Shown here piece by piece: positions 37,435 through 47,186 of a stretch of 64,000 nucleotides of DNA. Under the pieces are notes generated by a model, which was not told the DNA's origin, ran no database searches, and saw only the letters and a list, made by a program, of their open reading frames with translations. A program made the translations under genes and the position numbers. Source of the DNA: Anatilimnocola aggregata. Its GTDB lineage: Bacteria > Planctomycetota > Planctomycetia > Pirellulales > Pirellulaceae. The number at the start of each line of letters is the position of its first letter. Positions within the stretch are counted from its first letter, which is position 1. Location: assembly GCF_007747655.1 (NCBI RefSeq), contig NZ_CP036274.1, positions 5,022,001 to 5,086,000 of the forward strand. The letters run 5' to 3'.

Positions 37435-38844
37435 TCATAACTGCAAGAACGACTTAATTGGTCCCTTTTGATCGATGTGATATTTCGCGAGACCGGTATC
37501 CAGATCGCCATAGTGGGGAATCGGGTTGCCAAACGCGTTGAGAATGGTCGTGTACCAATTGCCGAGCGTCTTGTGTCCTGGTTGGCCGTAGTTTGGCATG
37601 CGAATGTAGCGGCGGGCGATATTTAGCGGGCAATTGCGACCCGAAAGTACAACGAACGGAAACTCCAATCCCACGCTGTGGTGCGTTTCGCCGCTATCCG
37701 GGAAGTACAGCAGCATGGTGTTGTCGAACATCGTGCCGTCCCCTTCACGCACGCTCTTGAGTCGCGTCACGATACGATCGACAAGCGTCATGTGGTATTG
37801 CTCGCAGCGGGAGCGAATCTCCTCTGCAGGCACGCCGCCCATTGCCTTGCCGTGGCCGATGTCGTGCATGTTGACCTTCTCGGTCTCTAAGCCCGGAATG
37901 CCCGTGTAGTGATGGCCAAGTTCATCGATGGTGAAGGCAACGACGTTCGTCAAACCTGAAATTAGTGCAGCCAGCAAAACCTCGACGTGCCCGGCTTGCC
38001 GATCCAGCGTGGTCATTTCATCGTTTAAATACTTGTCGGCTAGCTTAGGTGTGTGTTGCCGCAGTACTTCGGTCATGAGATCGACCCGGCGATTGCGCTC
38101 CTGAACGGCATCGAGGGCGTCCGAATATCGCTTGAGTTTGGCTTGTTCGGCCCCAGCGACCGTGCTCAGTCGGCTAGCTTCGTTGCGGGCCACAAAATCG
38201 AGCACCTTTCGTTCGAGTTGATAGCGGATCCGCTCGTCTGCGTTGGTCGCCACCGACTTGAAGAGTTCTTGCAGTGCCACGCGCGGCGAACCGAATGCAT
38301 AATTCGGCTGTTGAGGACCGCGCGCAGAGAACCCCTGGGCGATGCCGTTCAGGCTGCCGCGCGGATTGCCGCCATCGAGCGGAAAGCAGGCGAGTTCGAT
38401 GTGCTCAAGGGGCGAGGGAAACATCTTCGCCAATTCAAAATCGACAGTGGCCCAACGAATGGAACTCACACGTTCGTTGGCTTTGAAAACGCCGAGCGAA
38501 GAGCACCACGAGTGATGCCCGGTCGTGCACATCTTGCCCGACAACCCCTGCAACAGTGTCAAATTCTCCTTGTGGGCGGACAGCGGACTCAGCCAGGCCG
38601 GCAGATCGTGCTTGTCGAGATCGACTTCGAACCCAGCCTTTTGTTGTTCCTTGTCCTTCAGTTCTTTCGAGAACGTTGGCGGCACCAAGACACGGGGAAA
38701 CAAACCGTTCCCGCGATGCAGAAAAATGAATCGCATCGGCGGTTTTGCTAACGCAGTATCGGCGAGCAAAGTCTGCGGCAGGAGCGCCAAGGCACCTGTT
38801 CCCAGCAACGCTTGCGTGTTGAATTGCCGGCGAGTCGTTGTCAT
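37435..38844 (-). CDS. DUF1552 family protein, Tat-exported
   Basis: A 469-residue protein with a Tat-like signal (TTTRRQFNTQALLGTGALALLPQTLLAD). DUF1552 segments include MRFIFLHRGNGLFP, LTLLQGLSGKMCTTGHHSWCSSLG, GHHYTGIPGLE, HDIGHG and NTMLLYFPDSGETHHS. The start codon overlaps the stop of the DUF1592 gene by 4 bases, so the pair is translationally coupled. It is only moderately similar to the DUF1552 protein at 32549, so this is not a recent duplication. Confidence 0.88.
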   Translation of the reverse strand: MTTTRRQFNTQALLGTGALALLPQTLLADTALAKPPMRFIFLHRGNGLFPRVLVPPTFSKELKDKEQQKAGFEVDLDKHDLPAWLSPLSAHKENLTLLQGLSGKMCTTGHHSWCSSLGVFKANERVSSIRWATVDFELAKMFPSPLEHIELACFPLDGGNPRGSLNGIAQGFSARGPQQPNYAFGSPRVALQELFKSVATNADERIRYQLERKVLDFVARNEASRLSTVAGAEQAKLKRYSDALDAVQERNRRVDLMTEVLRQHTPKLADKYLNDEMTTLDRQAGHVEVLLAALISGLTNVVAFTIDELGHHYTGIPGLETEKVNMHDIGHGKAMGGVPAEEIRSRCEQYHMTLVDRIVTRLKSVREGDGTMFDNTMLLYFPDSGETHHSVGLEFPFVVLSGRNCPLNIARRYIRMPNYGQPGHKTLGNWYTTILNAFGNPIPHYGDLDTGLAKYHIDQKGPIKSFLQL

Positions 38845-41375
38845 GGCTGATCCTGGATTGGTTTGCGGTAGATGAATGAGTCAGAAGTTAACAGCGAAAC
38901 GACGACCGCGCGAAAACTGCCGTCGCTCGACACATACGCTTGATCTGCATCGATCAAGGTTTGCGCGTCGGAGGGCATTTCATTGCGGCCCAGGAAGAAC
39001 CGGAAGGCATGACGAATGATCGATTGCCGGACTCGTTCCGAGCGCGCGAGCCGATCGATCATTTCGAAGGCATCTGGCACTTCGCCGTCCAAGTTGGCGT
39101 CGCCCGTGCCGCTGAGCACGCCGCTGGAATCGATCGGGCTGGTCTGGTAAACATCGGCGACATCCTTGCCGTTTCCTTTACGAACCAGGTTCTCGGGATG
39201 CTCCCGACTTTCCTGGGTACGGAAGCGGCCGAAGTCGTCGAAACTCTCAAACGGCAGCCCGAGTGGGTTCATGTGCTGATGGCACTTCCAACATTCGGTG
39301 TTGTGCGTCACGATCTCGACTCGTTGGCGAAGCGTTTTGTGCGGATCGTCCGGAACCTGCGCATCGACGGTAATTGGCACGTCGGGCACGCGGCCGGCGA
39401 GGAGTTTCTCGCGAATCCAGCGACCACGTCTGATCGGATCTGTATGAAAATTGCTCGAATGCGCTACGAGCCAAGCAGGATGCGTTAGCAATCCCTTGCG
39501 ATTCGCAATTTGGAACGGCTGCTCGACGGGATAGCTCCAATACATGGGCTTATCGCTAGGCTCTTTGTAACGGTCGGTTTCTACGCCGATATAACGATCG
39601 CGCGTGGGCAACGGCGGCAGGCTATAGCTCTGCGAATGCGTATAGGAATAGCCGTGGGTGAATGGTCCGCGCGTGAAGGGGATCGTGCCGCGGCCAAAAG
39701 TGTCCTGAAAGTAGTACATGTAAGACAGGAACGACCGTTTTTGCTTCCAAAGCTCTTTCTCGCGAGCGTCGATGATCTTCGCGGCACCGAGCAGTTGCCG
39801 ATGGTCCGCCATCACTTGCTCGGGTTCGGTCTTCCACGGAGTCCCTTGCAGTTTTTCATACACCTCTCGCCATTCAGCGATGCAGGCTTGACCAGCCTTG
39901 GTGTCCAGGTTGTGAAACACGAAGAATTGATCGGTCGTAAGCAGGTTTTCAAAGACCTTTTGATCCTGGTCCAGGCACCAGATCACGAGCTCATCCGCTT
40001 CCTGAATTAACCAGCCAGGCGTGCCGGTGTGCCCGCGATCGGCATTTTGATAATAGCCGCCGCTGCGGGGACTATCCTTGAAAACCTTCAGCGCGCCGGT
40101 GTAGCCGAAGAACTCGCGAAAGAAGCGGACCAGCTTCGGATGCGAGACCACGTGCGACTGGATGTGTTTGCCGTTCAGCGACGGATCGACCGGAGCCTGA
40201 AAATAAGTTTTATCGGCCAGTAGTCGCTCGACTTCACGGCGATAGTCCTCGCGCGTGTTCAGCCGACCTTCGCTCGCTGCCTGAAGCAAGATGGCATCTG
40301 GCCCGCGGTCACCGAGCGCATAAGCGATCGCAAGACTGGCCTCGCGCGGGGCAAGTCGAACGCGGCCATTTTCGTCTGGTTGGCCGGCGCCGAATTCCAA
40401 CCGGTAGAGAAACTCGGATTCCAAGAGGACCGTCACCAACATTTGCCGCAGGCCGGCGGAGTTGCCGCCAAGTTGAATGGCATCGCGCGTCAAGGCGACA
40501 TACTTTCGCAACTCATCTGCCGTCGCCGCACGCTGCAGCACACAAGCAAATTGGCTTTGAATCGCCGCTGTGAGTTCCGCATCCGTGGGCGCTTCATTCT
40601 TGAGGACGATGGCCTCCAGGGCTGGGGGCGTGGTCTTGGGGTACCAGCGGTCGCGGACATTTTCGAATTCGTTCGCATCCAGTTCCCCGTGTTTCACACG
40701 CGCGGCGCGGAGTTGCTTATCAGCGATCCACTGAGCGTTGCCCAACATCACCAACAAGGTTCCTCCATCGAGCGTGCCCTGATCGTAATAGCGCACTCCC
40801 GATTGATCTGGCAAGACAAAGGGATTGGTCACTCCGGCAAACCCCTGCAACCGAAACGAATCTCGTTCGCGTCCTTGCAATTGAAATACGTCCAGTACGC
40901 GCTCGGTGAAAATCTGCGGGCTGACCAGCCAACGGCGAGCAGGAGTAAACGCCGCAGCCTTGACCTTGCCACCAAATAAGAGCTCGTGCTCGACATAGTT
41001 GCCGTAGGCAGGATAGCGGAGCTTTTCATCGAGTTTCGAAGCGCCATGTTTTCGCAATTCGCCGCGGAGCCAATTCACGAGCGAAGTTCGATCCTCTTCG
41101 CTGGGTTGTCGCGAATCGGTCGGCGGCATCGTGCGGAAGAACAACTGATCCTGCACTCTGTTGAGCAATTCCAGTTGTTCGCTCGTCTCCAGCGTGACTA
41201 GTTTGGCTAGATTTATGTCCGCTTCGCTCGTTTCATTTCCATGGCATTCGCCGCAGTAGCGCAGGAAAGCCTGGCTTACGTGCGGCGGAATAGCGATGCT
41301 CTCTTGTGCCTGCGCATGCACAACCGCTGGAAGCAGGGCCAGGCAACACGCCAACAAGAAGTATGAATATCGCAT
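38841..41375 (-). CDS. DUF1592/DUF1588-type secreted protein with c-type haem motifs
   Basis: An 844-residue secreted protein with a signal peptide (cleavage near VHAQA). N-terminal FLRYCGECHGNETSEADINL has a CXXCH motif. The middle carries DUF1592-type FFREFFGYTGALKVFKDSP, followed by [37 protein letters not shown] and TECWKCHQHMNPLGLPFESFDDFGRFR (second CXXCH), then IRHAFRFFLGRNE. It is organised like the protein at 29999 but without the Lys-rich insert. It heads the operon with DUF1552 and two sulfatases. Confidence 0.88.
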   Translation of the reverse strand: MRYSYFLLACCLALLPAVVHAQAQESIAIPPHVSQAFLRYCGECHGNETSEADINLAKLVTLETSEQLELLNRVQDQLFFRTMPPTDSRQPSEEDRTSLVNWLRGELRKHGASKLDEKLRYPAYGNYVEHELLFGGKVKAAAFTPARRWLVSPQIFTERVLDVFQLQGRERDSFRLQGFAGVTNPFVLPDQSGVRYYDQGTLDGGTLLVMLGNAQWIADKQLRAARVKHGELDANEFENVRDRWYPKTTPPALEAIVLKNEAPTDAELTAAIQSQFACVLQRAATADELRKYVALTRDAIQLGGNSAGLRQMLVTVLLESEFLYRLEFGAGQPDENGRVRLAPREASLAIAYALGDRGPDAILLQAASEGRLNTREDYRREVERLLADKTYFQAPVDPSLNGKHIQSHVVSHPKLVRFFREFFGYTGALKVFKDSPRSGGYYQNADRGHTGTPGWLIQEADELVIWCLDQDQKVFENLLTTDQFFVFHNLDTKAGQACIAEWREVYEKLQGTPWKTEPEQVMADHRQLLGAAKIIDAREKELWKQKRSFLSYMYYFQDTFGRGTIPFTRGPFTHGYSYTHSQSYSLPPLPTRDRYIGVETDRYKEPSDKPMYWSYPVEQPFQIANRKGLLTHPAWLVAHSSNFHTDPIRRGRWIREKLLAGRVPDVPITVDAQVPDDPHKTLRQRVEIVTHNTECWKCHQHMNPLGLPFESFDDFGRFRTQESREHPENLVRKGNGKDVADVYQTSPIDSSGVLSGTGDANLDGEVPDAFEMIDRLARSERVRQSIIRHAFRFFLGRNEMPSDAQTLIDADQAYVSSDGSFRAVVVSLLTSDSFIYRKPIQDQP

Positions 41376-42053
41376 TGCAGTTTGCCTACGCTTGCGCGCA
41401 GGCTGCGGTGGAGGTGCGGAGATTCCGGGCGTCGGTCCTTCTCAAAATAGCGGAATTGCAAATCGTTTTAGCGACAAAATAGCATGTTTTGACGACAGGC
41501 TTCGCACTTCGCCGCCGAGCTTAGCTACGAACCGCTGATGCATTTGCTGGTGTTGAACGGCCGCTCCATTACCTGACCGGACCGGACGGCGAGGAGATCA
41601 TGGTAGACAAGACATTCGCATTTCGACGTTGCAGCGACGGGAAGTTGCGGCTGTGCGTACTCAAGTCAGCGTTACCATTCGAGCCGGCCAATTAAGCGAA
41701 TGTGCAGCCCGCCAACACGGCTCGACGCTCCTTCGACGAGCCACTGAATCACCATAATCATCCATGCACAACGAATGTCGAGGCTACGGACATTTGACGA
41801 GCATTGGGGACGACCGGAGTTTGGTAAGTGGTGGCTAAGACCGACTTAGCTTAACGCAAGCGAGGCTGCGATTTCAGATCGGGATCCCACAGTACCGGCA
41901 ACCTGTGGCCGCGAGCGGGCCCGACAGATAAAAACGGCCGTTTTCACGGTGCTTTTTCGAGCGTATGTACTTCGCTGTCAGGCACTTGAAAAAATTGCGG
42001 AAGCAGTGATAATCGGGATCTCGGCTTTGAATTAGCGAGGCCGAGTGATTCGA
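41376..42053. other. intergenic region between the DUF1592 operon and the prophage remnant
   Basis: About 680 bases with no credible gene. The first 150 bases should hold the promoter of the minus-strand operon. The remainder up to the tRNA half-gene shows no clear coding or repeat structure. Confidence 0.5.
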
Positions 42054-42091
42054 GCCAGAGTGGCGGAATGGCAGACGCGCTGGATTCAAAA
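42054..42091 (+). pseudogene. 5' half of a tRNA-Leu(CAA) gene, probable phage attachment site
   Basis: GCCAGAG (acceptor 5' strand), TG, a D-arm GCGGAATGGCAGACGC, G, then CTGGATTCAAAA reproduces a class II tRNA-Leu up to the anticodon loop (anticodon CAA). After that the sequence departs: no TCCAG strand, variable arm or T-arm follows. It lies about 220 bases upstream of a tyrosine recombinase start on the same strand. Integrases of this kind commonly use tRNA genes, so the break in the anticodon loop is the likely crossover point. Confidence 0.6.
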
Positions 42092-42311
42092 AGAAATCGC
42101 AGCACCACCACCTCTGAACGCCGTTTGGCGTAGCTTGTTCGCGCAGTTGAACTTGTGGCGAACCCTCTTAAACCCCGCCATCTTGCCATTCCCAATTTGC
42201 CCGTGAATTGCCCGTAGGGCATTTCGTGGACTGCGGAAGAACTCCGAGGCCGACGCCCTTTGAGCGTTGGTAACTTCGAAGCTTCGTCCCCATTTCACTG
42301 GAGGTGTTGGC

Positions 42312-42634
42312 ATGAAGGCTTGGATTCAACGGAAGAAAGACGCGTATCATCTTCGCGTCGTGATAGATGGAAAGGAGCACCAGAGATCGCTGGGCAAGGT
42401 TAATGCAAATTCCGCCCAAGCCACTTTGGGGACTGTTTGCGGTGTGATTGATCAGGTCGAGCGTGGCCAACTTGCGGTGCCGTCAGACGTTTCTCCAATC
42501 GAGTTCATGCTGAACGGCGGTAAACGGGCAGCTCCCACACTCGCAAAACTTACGATATCGGAAAGTAAAGGCTTGTACCTCGCCAGTGAAAGCGAGGAAG
42601 CGGCTGTGACCTATCTTGGGTCGCAAACCACGCA
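42312..42634 (+). pseudogene. N-terminal fragment of a tyrosine recombinase/integrase, cut by IS21
   Basis: About 107 codons from an ATG with GGAGG 7 bases upstream. The N-terminal part KAWIQRKKDAYHLRVVIDGKEHQRSLGKV is an Arm-type DNA-binding region. The rest (TLAKLTISESKGLYLASESEEAAVTYLGSQTTHV) looks like the beginning of a core-binding SAM-like domain. The catalytic domain (R...HxxR...Y) is missing because the IS begins at 42635. The position just after a tRNA-Leu fragment fits an integrase at the end of an integrated prophage or island. Confidence 0.68.
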
Positions 42635-42777
42635 TGTAAACGACGGTCGAATAGTGCAGCGCGCGGCGGAGCCGATGGTCGGTCGAAAAGTGCAGCGCTA
42701 GCCCTGCTCGTGAGAATCCGTAAGGCAGATTTGAGGCTTCCCAGCGTCTCAAGCCTTACGATCCGCGAGCGTAGCCC

Positions 42778-44292
42778 ATGCTGCGAGATATGCATAACTG
42801 GACCGAAATCCGTCGTCTTGTCCTGACCGAGAAGAAATCCAAACGAGCGGTTTGCAGGGAATTTTCCCTTCACTGGCAGACCCTCGAAAAGATCCTGCAG
42901 CACCCTGAGCCGCCCGGTTATCGACAACGTCTGCCCCGGGAGCGGCCCAAACTCGATCCGTTCCTGCCGATCATCCACGAGATCCTGGAGCAGGACAAAA
43001 CGGCGCCCCGCAAGCAGCGCCACACCACTAAACGGATCTTCGACCGCCTGCGTGCCGAGCATGGCTACACCGGCGGGATCACGGTGGTCGGCGAGGTCGT
43101 GCGGGAGTGGCGAACGACCACGGCGGAGGTGTTCTTACCCTTGTCGCATCAACCGGGCGAAGCCCAGTTCGACTTCGGCGAAGCGGAGGTGGTGCTGCAA
43201 GGCATGCCGACGAAAGTCGCGTACTGCGTCATGTCGTTGCCGTACAGCGACGCGTTCTTCGTGCAGGTCTTTCCTCGCGAATGCACCGAGACGTTTCAAG
43301 CGGGCCATCAGCGGGCCTTTGAGTTCTTCGGCGGCGTGCCCCGCCGGATCAGCTACGACAACAGCCGGATTGCTGTGGCCCGGTTCGTGGGGAAACGGGG
43401 TGACACGCCGACGCGTGAGTTCCTACGGCTGCAGAGTCATTATCTGTTTGAGCATCACTTCTGCCTGGTGCGACGGCCGATGGAGAAGGGGCATACGGAG
43501 AACCTCATCGGTTTCGCGCGGCGGAACTTCCTGGTGCCGGTACCACGGACCGGCAGCCTGGAAGTGCTGAATGCCGAACTCGAGCGGCAGTGCTGTGAAG
43601 ATCTGGAACGCCAGTTACGCGGACAACCGGCGAACAAAGCCACGTTGTTGGCAGAGGAGCAGGCTGCGTTGTTGCCGCTGCCGAAGTCGGGCTTTGAAGC
43701 GCGGCGAGTCGAACCGGCCCAGGCCAACTCTCTTTCCTTGGTTCGCTTCGACGGCAACGATTACTCGGTGCCGACGCAGTATGCTCATCAGAAAGTGACC
43801 GCAATTGGCGGCCTGGAGGAAGTTCGGCTGGTCGTTAACGACAAGTTGGTTGCCCAGCATCCACGCGACTGGTCGAAGGAGCAGGTCCATTACAACCCGC
43901 TGCATTACCTGGCACTCTTGGAGCGGAAGCCAGGGGGCTTGGACTTCGCGAAACCCCTGGAAAACTGGGGCTTGCCGGACTGTTTCGATCTCCTCCGGCG
44001 GCGTCTGGAAGCAGATGGCGGCGCACACGGCCGCCGGGAGTTCATCAAAACCTTGCGGCTGCTGGAGACTATCTCGCTGGCTGCATTAACTGCGGCGATT
44101 GAGCGGGCACTGGAGATCGACGTTCTGGCCGTCGATGCGATTCGGCTGCTCGTGCAGCAGGGACTGGAAGAGCCGACGCGGTGGTTTCGGCTGGACAATC
44201 ATCCGCATCTGCAGTCGCACTCGATCCCTCCTCCCAATCTCCTGTCTTACCGTGAACTGACCTGCGCGCTGACGACGGGAGGTGTGTTATGA
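42778..44292 (+). CDS. istA: IS21 family transposase IstA (copy 2)
   Basis: Residue-for-residue identical to the IstA at 24384-25898 (504 residues, DDE core intact), so both copies should be functional and able to act on each other's ends. Coupled to istB by the same ATGA overlap. Confidence 0.95.
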   Translation: MLRDMHNWTEIRRLVLTEKKSKRAVCREFSLHWQTLEKILQHPEPPGYRQRLPRERPKLDPFLPIIHEILEQDKTAPRKQRHTTKRIFDRLRAEHGYTGGITVVGEVVREWRTTTAEVFLPLSHQPGEAQFDFGEAEVVLQGMPTKVAYCVMSLPYSDAFFVQVFPRECTETFQAGHQRAFEFFGGVPRRISYDNSRIAVARFVGKRGDTPTREFLRLQSHYLFEHHFCLVRRPMEKGHTENLIGFARRNFLVPVPRTGSLEVLNAELERQCCEDLERQLRGQPANKATLLAEEQAALLPLPKSGFEARRVEPAQANSLSLVRFDGNDYSVPTQYAHQKVTAIGGLEEVRLVVNDKLVAQHPRDWSKEQVHYNPLHYLALLERKPGGLDFAKPLENWGLPDCFDLLRRRLEADGGAHGRREFIKTLRLLETISLAALTAAIERALEIDVLAVDAIRLLVQQGLEEPTRWFRLDNHPHLQSHSIPPPNLLSYRELTCALTTGGVL

Positions 44293-45110
44293 AATCTCTC
44301 GAAACCAAAAGCACGGTGCTGCTCAAGCATCACTTGAAGGCCCTACGGTTGCCGTCGTTCCTGGAGGGCTGCGAGAAAACGGCCCAGCGGTGTGCGACGG
44401 AGAACGTCGATCATCTGGGCTTTCTGCTGCAACTGTGTGAGCTGGAGTTACTCAACCGTGAGAAGCGTGCCAGCGAGCGGCGGCTCAAGTCAGCGCGCTT
44501 TCCCAACCTGAAATCGCCTGGTGATTTCGACTTCGCCGCCCAGCCCTCGCTCAATCGCGTGCTGGTGGCAGAACTACTGCGGTGCGAGTTCGTGGAACGC
44601 CGCGAGTCGGTGATCTTTCTCGGGCATCCGGGCACGGGGAAGACGCACCTGGCCATCGCGCTTGGCATTGCCGCCTGTCAGCGGGGCAAACGGGTCCGCT
44701 TCTGCCGCGTGACGGAACTGATCACGCAACTTATGGAAGCCCGAGAAGAACGGACGCTGCTGCGGATGAAGTCGTCACTAGCCAAGTTCGATCTGCTGAT
44801 CCTCGATGAGCTGGGTTACGTCCCCGCCAGTAAGCTGGGCGCGGAGTTGCTCTTCGAGGTCATCAGTAGCGCTTACGAACGCCAATCGTTGATCGTGACC
44901 ACCAATCTGCCGTTCGAGCAATGGACCGAAGTCCTGGGCAGCGAGCGCCTGACCGGCGCCGTGCTCGATCGGCTGACACACCGCTGCCACATCCTCGAAT
45001 CGACCGGCGAAAGTTATCGCTTGCAAGACGCGCGGCGCCGCCGCAAAGGATCGCGCCCGAAACCGGCGACCTCATCCTTGTCACCCGCCGATGAAACGGC
45101 AGAATCCTAG
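44289..45110 (+). CDS. istB: IS21 family helper ATPase IstB (copy 2)
   Basis: Identical in sequence to the IstB at 25895-26716 (273 residues, Walker A and B intact). Confidence 0.95.
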   Translation: MKSLETKSTVLLKHHLKALRLPSFLEGCEKTAQRCATENVDHLGFLLQLCELELLNREKRASERRLKSARFPNLKSPGDFDFAAQPSLNRVLVAELLRCEFVERRESVIFLGHPGTGKTHLAIALGIAACQRGKRVRFCRVTELITQLMEAREERTLLRMKSSLAKFDLLILDELGYVPASKLGAELLFEVISSAYERQSLIVTTNLPFEQWTEVLGSERLTGAVLDRLTHRCHILESTGESYRLQDARRRRKGSRPKPATSSLSPADETAES

Positions 45111-45129
45111 CCGTCGTTACAACCGTCGC

Positions 45130-45159
45130 AATCCTTCCTCCTCCGGAGGAGGAAGGATT
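45130..45159. terminator. perfect 30-base palindrome after istB (copy 2)
   Basis: Second copy of the 15-bp-arm palindrome AATCCTTCCTCCTCC, located 19 bases after istB as in copy 1. Confidence 0.6.
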
Positions 45160-45263
45160 CTTACTGGAATGCCCCAACACCCTGATTTAGACTGAGACCC
45201 TTCCCCACCTCAGCGCCACACTTTTCAACCGCCGCGCGCTGCACTATTCGACCGTCGTTTACA

Positions 45264-46302
45264 CCTCAGGCTGCAGAACGAAGCAGCCTTCTTCGCGGAA
45301 TACCAGAACGAGCCGCTCCCCGAAGCGGTTCCGTTCTCTACTCTCCTCTCTGCAGAAGAGATCGCGGCCAAGCTTAACCGGCTGCCGCGAGCCACGGTTC
45401 CGAGCAGCTGCACGCAGCTTACCGCGTACATCGACGTCCAAGGCAACCTGCTCTACTACTTGGTCTGCGCATGGACCGAAGACTTCTCGGGTTACGTCAT
45501 CGACTACGGCTGCTATCCGGACCAGCGTCGCGACTACTTCACCCTGCGCGATGCCAACCCCACGCTCCTGTCCGTGGCACCTGGCACCGCTCAGGAAGGT
45601 GCGATCTTCGCCGGCCTGCAAGGACTGACGGCAGACCTGCTCGGCCGCGAATGGCAGCAGGACGGTGGTGGCATCCTCAGGATCGGAGCCTGCTTGATCG
45701 ATGCCAACTGGGGCGCTTCGACGGATACGGTGTACGAATTCTGTCGCCGCTCGACGTTCGGCGGTGTGCTGATGCCGAGTCACGGGCGGTACGTCGGCGC
45801 CGCAAGCGTCCCCTTTGCCGAGTACAAGCGGCAACCGGGTGAACGCGTGGGCCACAACTGGCGGATCCCAAGCACCTACGGCAAACGCGCCTGCCGCCAC
45901 GTGACATACGACACCAACTACTGGAAGACGTTTGTGTTTGCCCGCCTCACGGTAGCCATGGGCGACCGCAGCTGTCTGTCGATCTTCGGGACAGAGCCCA
46001 ACCGGCACCGACTATTATCTGAGCACATCACCGCCGAGTACCCAGTCACAACGCAGGGCCGTGGAAGAACGGTGGAAGAATGGAAAGCTCGCCCCAACCA
46101 CCCCGACAACCACTGGTTCGATTGCCTGGTGGGGAATGCGGTGGCTGCGTCCATGCTCGGCGTGCATCTGGAAACGGGGACCAAAATCGAACGGAAGCGA
46201 ATCTCGCTGCGGGAATTGGCTGAACGACCGACGGCACGGCAACTAGCGGAGCAGACGGCACGGAAACAAGCGACCATCCCCGAGCACATGCGGCGGCGGT
46301 GA
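45264..46302 (+). pseudogene. C-terminal part of a phage terminase large subunit (GpA/TerL-like)
   Basis: The frame is open from the IS edge and reads FFAEYQNEPLPEAVPF at once, a segment that typically follows the ATPase domain of phage terminases. A nuclease-like domain follows: LTAYIDVQGNLLYYLVCAW (Asp in the first strand), ILRIGACLIDANWGASTDTVYEFCRR (second Asp), a HNWRIP/YDTNYWK region and HPDNHWFDCLVGNAVAASMLG (C-terminal Asp). The N-terminal packaging ATPase (Walker A/B) is absent. An internal TTG at 45460 could start a 280-residue product, but translation is unlikely. A basic Arg-rich C-terminus ends the protein. About 345 codons remain. Confidence 0.75.
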
Positions 46303-46590
46303 AATCCGGACTAGTCGGGATTCTTACCGCAGGATCTGCGCCAGCGCATCGACGGCCTAATGCACCGCCTCACCGCAACTGACTTTGCAGTCCTCCTGGG
46401 CGTTCTTGGCAGGGCTAACGTCCCACCGCGTTGAACTTGCGACGATTTGAATTCCTGCGTCCTTGGGATGTATGATTACTTCGGTTGTTGCACCACTTTG
46501 ACGAGTTGATACGCCGTGCGACGCTGGACGCAAGAATGCCACCAGGGGCATTGTGCGTAGCGGCACTCGTCCGGCGAAGGTATTTAGCGT

Positions 46591-47166
46591 ATGGCTGACG
46601 TCGGTGCGATTACGTTGTTGTTGCGTCGGATTCGCGACGGCGAGCCTCAGTTGATTGATGAGTTGGTGGCGCAAATCTATCAGGGTTGTGTTCAACGAGC
46701 TCATCTCCTAAGACGAGGCGAAAGGCCAGGGCATACCCTCCAATCCCACGATTTGGCTGACGAAGGATTGATGAGACTAATTCAGGGAAATGAAGTAACC
46801 AAAGCCGCTGATCGCGGCCAGCTATTTTGGGCTTTCTCTCGCGCAGTTCGGCAGGTCTTGGTGGAACATGCTCGTCGGCGCAACGCAGGAAAACGAGGTG
46901 GTGACGCGGTGCGCGTGCCGCTCGACGAGGTGTTAGACTCCTTGCAGCAGAAGTGCCAGAGTGACGTCGTGAATCTTGACGAAGCCATTCAAGTTTTGGC
47001 GAGGGAATATCCAGAAGAAGGTAAAGTCCTCGAAATGCATTACTTTGGGGAGTATTCTCTGCCCGAGATTGCTCAATCACTGGACGTATCACTATCAACA
47101 ATCGAACGGCGGCATCGATTTGCCAAAGCCTGGTTGCGCGACTGGTTGAAGGACCAATCGATCTAG
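46591..47166 (+). CDS. ECF-type RNA polymerase sigma factor (planctomycete kinase-associated type)
   Basis: A 191-residue sigma factor of the PF07638/TIGR02999-like group. Region 2 includes LQSHDLADEGLMRLIQGNE and FWAFSRAVRQVLVEHARRR (about 50-100). The RRNAGKRGGDAVRVPLDEV linker is typical of the group. Region 4 is VLEMHYFGEYSLPEIAQSLDVSLSTIERRHRFAKAWL (about 145-182). The kinase gene begins 20 bases downstream, a pairing common in planctomycetes, so the kinase may regulate or be transcribed by this factor. It lies 289 bases after the prophage remnant. Confidence 0.9.
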   Translation: MADVGAITLLLRRIRDGEPQLIDELVAQIYQGCVQRAHLLRRGERPGHTLQSHDLADEGLMRLIQGNEVTKAADRGQLFWAFSRAVRQVLVEHARRRNAGKRGGDAVRVPLDEVLDSLQQKCQSDVVNLDEAIQVLAREYPEEGKVLEMHYFGEYSLPEIAQSLDVSLSTIERRHRFAKAWLRDWLKDQSI

Positions 47167-47186
47167 CTGCGAACCTTCCCGAGAGA

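Larger units (their letters stand above)
42635..45263 (+). mobile_element. IS21-family insertion sequence, copy 2 (2629 bp)
   Basis: Same length, ends and gene content as copy 1 and in the same orientation, 18394 bases further on. The encoded proteins are identical, implying very recent transposition or duplication. The flanks (CCACGCA left, CCTCAGG right) do not repeat. The left edge cuts an integrase gene and the right edge a terminase gene, which are different genes, so this copy sits at a deletion junction. Confidence 0.93.
42054..46302 (+). mobile_element. collapsed prophage: tRNA half, int', IS21, 'terL
   Basis: A tRNA-Leu 5' half, the integrase N-terminus, the IS21 copy and the C-terminus of a phage terminase large subunit lie consecutively on one strand. 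In an intact prophage int and terL are normally separated by many kilobases of phage genes. Here only 2629 bases of IS lie between them and no target duplication flanks the IS. The simplest reading is an IS-mediated deletion that removed the phage interior. No portal, capsid or tail gene follows; an ECF sigma gene begins 289 bases later. The right limit is uncertain. Confidence 0.6.

Noticed and set aside
42054-42120. complete tRNA-Leu gene
   Set aside because: Only the 5' half fits; the anticodon 3' strand, variable arm and T-arm are missing, although CTCTG appears by chance at about 42112.
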